Positions 10,784-19,909 of a DNA stretch of 64,000 nucleotides are shown piece after piece (the first letter of the stretch is position 1; each line of letters begins with the position of its first letter). Under the pieces are notes generated by a model. It saw nothing but the letters and a program-made list of their open reading frames with translations. It was not told the origin of the DNA and did not search any database. The stretch comes from Ancistrus triradiatus. Its lineage: Eukaryota > Chordata > Actinopteri > Siluriformes > Loricariidae. The DNA is taken from assembly GCA_025084515.1 (NCBI GenBank), contig JAJAGP010000083.1:333665-397664 (forward strand), in the 5' to 3' direction. A program made the position numbers and the translations under genes.

Positions 10784-11575
10784 AGTCAAGTCAAGTCAGA
10801 TTTATTTATATAGCGCTTTTTACAATGGAGCATTGTCTAAAAGCAACTTTACAAGTTTAGATTATCTCCTAATAACTACGTCCAATCCCAAATTGAGCAA
10901 GCCTAGGGCGACAGTTGTGGCAGGAAAAATCTCCCCGATTGTTTATAGGAAGAAAGTTCTTAGGAGACAAGACCAGACTCAAAAAAGGATGCCACCAACC
11001 TCCCTGGGTTGGTGGGTGTACGAGGGTGCTCAGATAAACTCTACGAGCGAAACTAAAAGTCACAGGGAGTCAAAGTTCGAATAAAATGTTGAAGTAATCA
11101 CACATCTCGATAGATTAAGTGGCCCCCGGGAGGTATATGCGTATGGTGGGGCTGGAGCTGATGACGGAAGCGCAGCTTAAGTGGAGCTCCAGCAGATGAA
11201 CATCATGTGGTGGGGGCTGGAAACTGCCGGAACACAGCTCGGAGAAGAAAACAGACAATGTAAGTAGTTATTTGATTAAGAGCACAGTGTCTCTATTACA
11301 CAATCACATGATGCCCCCCCCAAAAAAAAATGTAGCATGAGACCCCGGACCATATCGCAATCATTAGCTATAGCCAGCATAGCTAGAAAGAGGAAGGACT
11401 GGTAGGAAACACAGCCAAGAGGGATCACATGAGACATTGGCAACCCCACGGGAGGCAGAAAACAGCAACCCAACGTCTCTGATCACCATAAGACTCTTTG
11501 ACTATGAACCCCCAGCTCTGCCATTATTCTAAGGCAAGGATGCATGAGTCAAGATCACGAGGACCGAAGCCCAGT
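10784..11575 (-). mobile_element. L2-like LINE 3' fragment (5'-truncated)
   Basis: On the minus strand the fragment ends with the LINE tail, seen on the + strand as 'gtcaagtcaagtcagattta' with 'tttatatagcgctttttaca'. It runs about 790 bases and parallels the longer copy at 50752-52375, including the blocks 'ccaagagggatcacatgaga' and 'tctctgatcaccataagact'. It contains only the 3' UTR and no reverse transcriptase. The frame at 10743-11084 is spurious. Confidence 0.8.
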
Positions 11576-11703
11576 AGTAGGCCTGTATGCTTAATAATAG
11601 TGTAATAACGTGTACACACCATTATTATAAACATCAATTTATTGAACAATCGATGTATAAATGTATATAAAAAATTCGTATGCCTATAAGCTTGAAAATA
11701 AGT

Positions 11704-11899
11704 TATGCACTTGCCAGATTTGCCAAATCCCCCCAATATATTTAAAAATGTATGAATTGATTTTAAAAAAAAAGCAAAACTTTTGCTTTACTCCTAAAAT
11801 TCGCAGTTTTCTCTCAGCCCAAACGAATGATAATGTCCTCAATATAGTATCTCATTTGTGTCACATAGTTTATGTAGAAAACCTGTATACACAGAATTA
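11704..11899 (+). repeat. Direct repeat, right copy
   Basis: Second copy of the segment at 10600-10783; see that entry. Divergence is visible as small indels, for example an A-run at 11763-11772. Confidence 0.75.
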
Positions 11900-11922
11900 C
11901 ACTTCTGTCAGAATTATGATCT

Positions 11923-11968
11923 AGTCGTCCAGGGTTATGGACTAGTCGTCCAGGGTTATGGACTATTA
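11923..11968 (+). repeat. Tandem duplication of a ~22-bp unit
   Basis: The unit 'tagtcgtccagggttatgga' plus 'c' occurs twice head to tail, immediately after the right direct repeat. Confidence 0.85.
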
Positions 11969-12232
11969 AATAATCACGGTAGATGGTAGAGGTTGAGAAG
12001 AAACTTAGTCAATATGAAATGTGAAGAAAGCTGACCAAGTCTGCGTTATACTAGCAAAACCTGACACAAGAGGGCAGCAGTCTAGCCAAATCATTGCATG
12101 TTTCGGGATAAATATTTAAAAAGAAATATTATGTTGACTCTCATACCTCACAAACAGTTTAGAGATTCTACATTTATAGCTACAAGCTCTGTGTTTTAAA
12201 TCTGTACAATTCTTAAGAGTTTAAAATGGTCC

Positions 12233-13243
12233 TACAGTGGAGCTAGAAAGCTTGTGAACCCTTTAAAATTCCACGTGCTATGATCATGTGGATAATCCAG
12301 AAGGCTACTAGGAAACATTTTGAGGACAGATGAGACCAAAGTAGAACTTTTTGGTTTACATGAGAAGTGTATGAGGACTGTAGTCGCCTAGTGGTAAAGG
12401 TACTGGACTATGAATCAGAAAGTTCCACTGTTCAAATCCCACTTCTGCCAAGCTGCCATTGTTGGGTTCTCGAGTAAGGCTCTTAACCCACAATTGTTCG
12501 GATTGTAAGAGTGTATCAGTAGTAAGTCGCTCTGGATTAGGGCGTCTGCTAAATGCTGTAAATGTAAATATAAGTGTTGTGTCTGGAGGAAGGAAAACAC
12601 GGCATTCAAGCATAAAAACCTGGGTAGTACCATGGTTTGGGCCTGTATTTCTGCATCTGGTCCAGGTCAGCTTGAAGGAACAATGAATTCTGAATTTTAC
12701 CAGTAATTTCTAAAGGAAAAAGTCAGGACAAACGAACTGAATCTCAAGAGGAAATGGGTCATGCAGCAAGACAACAACCCTAAGGACATAAGTCATAAAG
12801 TGAATGTTTTGGAAAGGACAAGTAAGTCCTGACCTTACTGTTGTGAAAGAGCCTGAAGGAAGCAGTTCATATGAGGAAACCCACCAGGATCCCAGAGCTG
12901 AAGCTGTTCTTTGCGTAATAATGTGATGTGCTAAACTTCCTCCAAGCTGATTTGCAGGACTGGTCAACAGTTACCGGAAATGTTTAACTGCAATTATTGC
13001 TGCACAAGAGGGTCACCAGATACTGAATGCAACGTTTCACGTACTTTTGCCCCTCACAGATATGTAATATTAGTGCATGTTCTTAAATAAATAAATGTGC
13101 AATATTTTTGTGTCTCATTTGATTCTGTGGGTTCTCTGCATCTACTGTTAGGGCTTGTGTAAAAATCTGAGAATGTTTTAGGTTGTATTATGCAGAAAGA
13201 TGGAAACTTCTAAAGAGTTCACAAACTTTCAAGCAAAACTGGA
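12233..13243 (+). mobile_element. Degraded Tc1-like transposon carrying a SINE
   Basis: Left terminus 'tacagtggagctagaaagct' with 'tgtgaaccctttaaaatt' and right terminus 'agagttcacaaactttcaag' are inverted repeats of the same family as 16783-18050 and 26144-27303. Transposase relics are on the + strand: 'gaggacagatgagaccaaag' corresponds to the first catalytic Asp segment (DETKVELFG) and 'gcagcaagacaacaacccta' to the second (QQDNNP). The gene is broken by many stops and by the SINE at 12374-12572. Confidence 0.85.
12374..12572 (+). mobile_element. SINE copy nested in a Tc1-like element
   Basis: Forward copy with head 'ggactgtagtcgcctagtgg', B-box-like 'tgttcaaatcccacttc' and tail 'aagtcgctctggattagggc', ending in 'aaatgtaaata'. 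It splits the transposase just after the DETK segment. Flanks 'aagtgtatg' and 'aagtgttgtg' may be an imperfect target-site duplication. Confidence 0.88.
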
Positions 13244-14075
13244 CTGGACTTGAAGTGACTGCCCTGACTTTGGACTGAGCGACTTCTGATATTACAATTA
13301 AGACATTTGGTTTATCTTTTAGATCTCAATGACTATTATGCTTTGTAAAGTAATAATGCATTAGAAATGTGAATTTTAACTGAGTATAAATGTGTTGAGC
13401 AAATTGCTCAGGGTTTTTTTAACCAACCAGCAGCCAGTGAATGTTTTTGTGTATGTTTATCAGATTTTATCAGACCTTATCATTGATCTGTAGGCCTAAT
13501 CTTACACAACATTCCTGAGTAATAAATATGTTTTGAATTACAGGAAAGAAACTGATATTATGCATATATTACTTATTAATAGGGCTTTTTATTGTTGTTT
13601 GTAAATTAGTTTTCTTTTCAAACATTCTTTCTTTGGAAACACCAATTTGTGTAAAAAAGTAGGACCTTGAACTCATTATACTCTAGGTAGGTACATTATA
13701 ACCAGCTATTGTATGTCTATGAAAGTGTTAGTAACACTATACAGTTGGTAGACACCCATCACCTGAACATCACACCAAAAAACATTGAGTTAAAGATATG
13801 GGATTGCCATTTCCTGTTTTTCACTAAATGTCAATTAAATTCTTGGCATTTCTATTTTGTCCACCAGATGGCGCGACAATAGCAAATATATTCTTGACTA
13901 AACATACATGTTTTATCGCCTCGTTTCCTTCACAACGAGCAGGTGAGCACGTACACTGTTCGTCACAGGTAATGAACAGTTAGTGTGAAAATTTCCCAAG
14001 TAAAAGTACTCAAGCAAGTATGTTCTTAAAGGTAAGAAAGTATCTTATAATTAATATAATAAAAGCTCTTATAAT
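13244..14075. other. No gene; contains a CTCF-like motif
   Basis: Unassigned sequence. A 'ccaccagatggcgc' motif at 13861-13874 matches the core of the vertebrate CTCF site. It lies in a small dispersed block ('tattttgtccac.agatgg') also present near 24.45 and 39.48 kb. Confidence 0.4.
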
Positions 14076-15534
14076 TGTCATCAAAGGTACATTTCAACTA
14101 TGAGAGACAAAATGAGAAAAAAAAAATCCAGGAAATCACATTGTAGGATTTTTAAAGAATTTAATTGTAAATCATGGTGGAAAATAAGTATTTGGTCACC
14201 CACAAACAAGCAAGATTTCTGGCTCTCACAGACTTGTAACAACTTCCTTAAGAAGTTCTTCTGTCCTCCACTCGTTACCTGTATTAATGGCACCTGTTTG
14301 ACCTCGTTGTCTGTATAAAAAACACCTGTCCACGGCCTCAAACAGTCAGACTCCAAACTGAACCATGGCCAAGACCAAAGAGCTGTTGAAGGACACCAGG
14401 AAGAAAATTGTAGACCTGCAGCCAGCTGGGAAAAGTGAATCTACAATAGGCAAGCAGGTTGGTGTGAATAAATCAACTGTGGAAGCAATTGTGAGACATA
14501 CAAGACCACTGATAATCTCTCTCGATCTTGGGCCCCACGTAAGATCTCATCCGGTGGGGTCAAAATGATCATGAGAACGGTGAGCAAAAATCCCAGAACT
14601 ACACGGAGGGACCTGATGAATGACCTGCAGAGAGCTGGGACCAACGTAACAAGGCTACCATCAGTAACACACTACGCCAAGAGGGACTCAGATCCTGCAG
14701 TGCCAGGCGTGCCCCCCTGCTTAAGGGCCAGGCCTGTCTGAAGTTTGCCAGAGAGCAGATTATCCAGAAGAGGATTGGGAGAATATCATGTGGTCAGATG
14801 AAATCAAAATAAAACTTCTTGGTAAAAACTCAACTGGAGGAAAAACGATGCTGAGTTGCATCCCAAGAACATCATACCTACTGTGAAGCATGGGGGCTGT
14901 TTTTCTGAAAAGGGGACAGGACAACTGATCCGTGTTAAGGGAAGAATGAACGGGGCCATGTATCGTGAGATTTTAAGCCAAAACCTCCTTCCATCAGTGA
15001 GAGCATTGAAGATGGAACGTGGCTGGGTCTTCCAGCATGACAATGATCCCAAACACACCGCTCGGGCAACAAAGGAGTGGCTCCGTAAAAAGCATTTCAA
15101 GGATCTGGAGTGGCCTAGCCAGTCTCCAGACATCAACCCCATAGAAAATTTGTGGAGGGAGTTGAAAGTCCGTGTTTCCCCAAAACATCACTGCTCTAGA
15201 GGAGATCTGCATGGAGAAATGGGCCAAAATACCAGCTACAGTGTGTGCAAACATGGTGAAGACTTACAGGAAACGTTTGACCTCTGTCACTGCCAACAAA
15301 GGTTATGTTACAAAGTATTGAGTTGAACCAAATTTATTGACCAAATACTTATTTTCCACCATAATTTACAATTAAATTCTTTAAAAATTCTACAATGTGA
15401 TTTCCTGGATTTTTTTTCTCATTTTGTCTCTCATAGTTGAAGTGTACCTGTGATGAAAATTACAGACCTCTCTCATCTTTCTAAGTAGGAGAACTTGCAC
15501 AGTGGATGACTAAATACTTTTTTGCCCCACTGTA
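14076..15534 (+). mobile_element. Tc1-like transposon, left end truncated
   Basis: The right terminal repeat is complete and ends 'tacttttttgccccactgta' at 15534. Its inner part ('atttcctggatttttttt', 'attttgtctctcatagttga') is mirrored on the left at 14082-14150, but the outermost left end is missing. A transposase pseudogene occupies 14365-15326. The same family supplies the solo ends at 245-475. Confidence 0.9.
14365..15326 (+). pseudogene. Tc1-like transposase pseudogene
   Basis: A DDE transposase relic on the + strand. It opens with MAKTKELLKDTRKKIVDL and a paired-type helix-turn-helix region (IGKQVGVNKSTVEAIVRH), then loses frame around 14500-14850. The C-terminal part is recognisable at 14856-15180: KHGGCFSEKGTG, then RGWVFQHDNDPKHTARATKE with the second catalytic Asp, then WPSQSPDINPIENLWRELK with the third acidic residue. 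The first catalytic segment survives around 14790 as 'catgtggtcagatgaaatca'. Several frameshifts make it inactive. Confidence 0.9.
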
Positions 15535-15536
15535 CT

Positions 15537-15692
15537 CACAAATGCACAGACGTCCATGGAAAAGATGTCGTCTTGAAGGCAACTTATGTTGCTCTAAGAT
15601 CTCAGTGTACTTTTCTGCATTAATGCTGCAGTCACAGAAGAGTAAATGACCTTTGCCAAGGGCACTGACACAACCCCAAACATATTAATGGA
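15537..15692 (-). pseudogene. Transposase fragment of the 'TGTCCCAAC' TIR family
   Basis: Read on the minus strand this matches 19160-19310: 'ggggttgtgtcagtgccctt', 'ctgcagcattaatgcagaaa', 'gagcaacataagttgccttc'. It is an orphan piece in opposite orientation, immediately abutting the right end of the Tc1 element at 15534. Confidence 0.75.
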
Positions 15693-16782
15693 ATAATAGA
15701 TCCATTCAAGGATTCAAGTTTGTCCTCTTTATTAGTCCTGGAATGCATAGTCACATTTACCGCTCTACAGTGTCTGTTTATTCAACACCAATAATAAGCT
15801 AAAGTAAATGCCTAGTACAAACTTACAAATGGGCTTTGTCATACTCTGCAAACAATTTCAAACAAGATCTTATATTTAGAGATGGAAGGGTACACACCTT
15901 CAGGTGACCACTACCTGACAGAAGATCATGATGTTCAGAAGACAGATTGATGGACAGGAGCTCTTTTGTCAATGTTTTCTAGTCCTGCCACTGAAGAGTT
16001 TATGATCTGAACATCCATTCCCAAATTTGCACATCTAGACTTTAGTGGTTAGTGAATGCGGCTTAGAGTTAAATGTGTGTGACCTGAGTTCAATCATTTG
16101 ACGATTAAATGTAAAAAAGTGACAGATGTCTGTTTATATCACATGGGATAAAGCCGTGTGTGCTTTATTTTTAAGAAAGCATAGTAGCAATGTAAATAGT
16201 CAAATATCAAAGCTAAAATGATTAAATCAATATTTGCACATTGTCACTATGATCCTTTAGCAGGTTGTAGTATGTACAGTAGAATTATACTGACCTTTTC
16301 CCATTGCCAGCTGTTTGTACCAGTGTTTTTGTCCCAAAGCTATTTCATCTGTCAGTCATTATTTGATTTGAATTTGTAGTACATCATAGGTTGAGTTCTG
16401 TTTGGATAAAATCTACGACTCATCAACCACTCTACCATTTTTCCATCATCCAGGTATTATGTTGGGTGTAACTGTGAAAAAAGAGGCTTCATCAGTTCCT
16501 CTAGAGCTACTACCCTGTCACAACTTCCAGCAGTATGACAGAGTCACTTGCTAAATACTGTGTAAACATTATGATATGTTTGATAAAGCAATGGACAGCT
16601 ATTGCCATGTTCACACAAGCAATTCCTTTAAGATGGCACAGGAAGCCTGGCATCCTCTACACTTTCATAAAAATTTGGCAATGAAATATTTACCAATGTG
16701 TCTATATTATTAATTAATCTTGGTGGAATTCAGTATTTTAGCAAGTCAATATTTCACTGCTGTATTGTGCCATTCAGATATT
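15693..16782. other. No gene recognised
   Basis: Unassigned AT-rich sequence with no coding resemblance on either strand. Confidence 0.4.
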
Positions 16783-18050
16783 TACAGTGATGCTTGAAAG
16801 TTTGCGAACCCTTTAGAATTTCTATATTTCTGCATAAATATGACCTAAAACATCATCAGATTTTCACACAAGTCATAAAAGTAGACAAAGAGAACCCAGT
16901 TAAACAAATGATACAAAAACATTGTAACCTACTTGGTCATTTATTTAGTGAGGAAAATGACCATATATTACATGTTAGTGAGTGGCAAAAGTATGTGAAC
17001 CTTTCAGTATCTGGTGTGACCCCCCTGTGCAGCAATAACTGCAGCTAAACATTTCCTATAACTGTTGATCAGTCCTGCACACCGGCTTGGAGGAATTTTA
17101 GCCCATTCCTCCGTACAGAACAGCTTCAGCTCTGGGATGTTGGTGGGTTTCCTCACATTAGCTGCTCACTTCAGGTCCTTCCACAACATTTCGATTGGAT
17201 TTAAGGTCAGGATTTTGACTTGGCCATTCCAAAACATGAACTTTATTCTTCTTTAACCATTCTTTGGTAGAACGACATGTGTGCTTAGGGTCGTTGAGCC
17301 ACCTTCTCTTGAGATTCAGTTCATGGACAGATGTCCTGACATTTTCCTTTAGAAATCTCTGATATAATTCTTATGCTGGAATGCAGTGTTTACCTTTCTC
17401 CAAACATAACGCTTTTCTTTTAAAACAAAAAGTTCTATTTTGGTCTCATCCGTCCACAAAACATTCTTCCAATAGACTTCTGGCTTGTCCACGTGATCTT
17501 TAGCAAACTGCAAACGAGCAGGTTCTTGGAGAGCAGTGGCTTTCTCCTTGCAACCCTGCCATGCACACCATTGTTGTTCAGTGTTCTTCTGATGGTGTAC
17601 TAATGAACATTAACATTAGCCAATGTGAGAGAGGCCTTCAGTTGCTTAGATGTTACCCTGGGGTCCAACTATTACATGCCTTGCTCTTGGAGTGATCTTT
17701 GTTGGTCGACCACTCCTGGGGAGGGTAACAATGGTCTTGAATTTCCTCCATTTGTACACAATCTGTCTGACTGTGGATTGGTGGAGTCCAAACTCTTTAG
17801 AGATGGTTTTGCAACCTTTTCCAGCCTAATGAGCATCAACAACACTTTCTCTGAGGTCCTCTCTAATATGTAATATTGGATAATTTTCCTCAATAAATAA
17901 ATGACCAAGTATAATATTTTTGTCTCATTTGTTTAACTGGGTTCTTTTTATGTACTTTTAGGACTTGTGTGAAAATCTGATGATGTTTTAGGTCCTATTT
18001 ATGCAGAAATATAGAACATTCTAAAGGGTTCACAAACTGTAACTCAAACT
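16783..18050 (-). mobile_element. Tc1-like transposon, both ends present, transposase decayed
   Basis: Both ends carry long inverted repeats. The left has 'tgcttgaaagtttgcgaacc' and 'cataaatatgacctaaaaca'; the right has the complement 'ttctaaagggttcacaaact' and 'gttttaggtcctatttatgc'. The transposase reads on the minus strand: a helix-turn-helix and linker segment at about 17775-17690 (YKWRKFKTIVTLPRSGRPTK) and the first catalytic segment near 17460-17430 (WTDETKIELF). Many stops and indels make it dead. About 1.27 kb in all, close to a standard Tc1 length. Confidence 0.88.
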
Positions 18051-18415
18051 CCTTCCAGTGAACAGTGTAGCCTGTGTGTAATATCTTCTTTAAAGTCTTG
18101 GACACAGAGCTAACTGAAACTCACTGAATTGCTGGGCATCTACTGCATCATCGTGTACTTACTTAATTAATACTACCAAAGATTTACGCTCATTGGACAA
18201 ATAAGCCATTAAAGTGTCCTTCCCAGCTTCAATGGCAGTAAATGAAGTGTGGGCTGGTGCACAGTAGGCAACACAGTATAACTGGGAACATGACTAACTT
18301 CAATAAATCCATGAAAGTAAGACAATTTATGTATAATATTTGCAATTTCCTAAATATTAAATAACAAGATGTCTTATTATGTTAACCAGCTTTGTATCCG
18401 ACAGTCCAACTACTG

Positions 18416-19516
18416 TACAACCCCAAGTGGAAAATGCAAAATCAAACAAAAAAAAAACTGTGTTTCAACTCATTTCCTTCATTTCCATTCCTTCATTAAT
18501 AAACATCCATGTCTGCAACACATTCCAAAAAAACTAAATAATGATGTGATTTTGAACAGGTGATATCAACAGGTGATTATAATCATGATTTGGTACAAAA
18601 GCAGTATCCAAGAAAGCAGAGATGATGGGCAGAGGATGTCAAGTTTGTCATCAAATGAGTGTGAAAATTATAGAAATGCTTAAAATCAATGTTCCTCAAA
18701 GAAAGATTGGGAAAGGATTTGCATATTTTTTTCCTCTAACAGTGCATAATATTATGTAACAACTGAAGGAAACTGGAGTAATTTCAGTGCGTAAAGGGCA
18801 AGGGTGTAAGGCAAAACTGAAGATCCGTGATGTCCGATCCCTCAGACAGCACTGCATCAAGAACCATCATTCATCAATAGCTGGTAGAACCACATGGGCA
18901 AGAGATTACTTTGTCAAACTTTTGTCAAACCTCATGGAGTTGAATTCACAGATACCACTGAAAAGGTTACTGTGCAAAAAAGAAGCCTTATGTTAACCAT
19001 GTCAAGAAGCGGTATCATCTTCTCTTGGATGGACCATCACACAGTGGAAATGTGTACTGTAGTCAGATGGATCACTATTCCAGATCTTTCTTGAAAAAAA
19101 ATGGATGCTGTGTGCACTTTTAGACTTTTATCAGCGACAAGTCCAAAAGCCAGGCTCTGTCATGGTATGGGGTTGTGTTTGTGCCCTTGACAAAGATCAT
19201 TTACACTTCTGTGATGGCAGCATTAATGCACAAAAGTACATTGAGATTTTAGAGCAACATAAGCTGCCTCCAAGGCAACTTTCACAGGGATGCCCGTGCA
19301 TTTTTCAACAAGACAATCCAAAACAAGCTAAATCAGAAAACGTTAGGACTAAAATATACAAATTAACAAATGAAATTAAGTTGACCAGACAAACATGACA
19401 TTTCTTGGATTCATACTGTCTTCAATGAAATAAACATCAAAGTAAACATAAGGAACATTGCATTTTTAAATTTGCATTTTCCATACTGTCCCAGCTCTTT
19501 CTGATTTGGGGTTGTA
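18416..19516 (+). mobile_element. Tc1/mariner-related element with 'CAACCCC...GTTGGGACAG' ends
   Basis: The right end is 'ccatactgtcccagctcttt' plus 'ctgatttggggttgta'. The left end keeps 'tacaaccccaagtggaaaat' but has lost the inner 'GTTGGGACAG' block. The body matches the element at 61297-62053 over 'aataatgatgtgattttgaa' and 'caggtgatatcaacaggtga'. Transposase relics on the + strand: KPGSVMVWGCVCALDKDHLH at about 19150, SINAQKYIEILEQHKLP, and CIFQQDNPK carrying the second Asp near 19310. The 3' third of the gene is missing and there are frameshifts. Confidence 0.82.
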
Positions 19517-19839
19517 ACTACAGCTCCACTGGAGGAAATGGGGAGCATACTGTTATGGTTGGCCAGTAAAAAGAAGTGATTAACAACTTTACATGCATAA
19601 ATACATACGCTTCCCCTACTTTAAAAACCACCAGCCACCACTGGCTGACACATCACCTTATCTCAACATCTGAACCACACAGGCGTGAACCAATTCTAGA
19701 TGGAGAAGTGAACAAGTGCAAATATGTATTTTTGTCATGTTTAGTTAGATTAATACGTCTCTGTGTAAACACAATTGATGTCATACAAATTTGTACAACC
19801 TTTAAAAATGTTAGTGGTCCCCAGCTGTTCCTTAACTGA

Positions 19840-19880
19840 CTCCTACTTAATAAAAGGGAACTGCAGGAACACAGAGAGCA
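19840..19880 (+). promoter_or_regulatory. Putative core promoter of the lysozyme gene
   Basis: 'cttaataaaagg' at about 19847-19857 is a TATA-like element. It would place a transcription start near 19880, about 30 bases before the first lysozyme ATG, giving a very short 5' UTR as in other lysozyme genes. This is inferred from position. Confidence 0.4.
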
Positions 19881-19909
19881 CATAGCCATACAGACCATCA
19901 AACTGCAGC

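Noticed and set aside
11923..11968. CRISPR-like repeat-spacer pattern
   Set aside because: Only two adjacent units without spacers, in a vertebrate genome; a simple tandem duplication.
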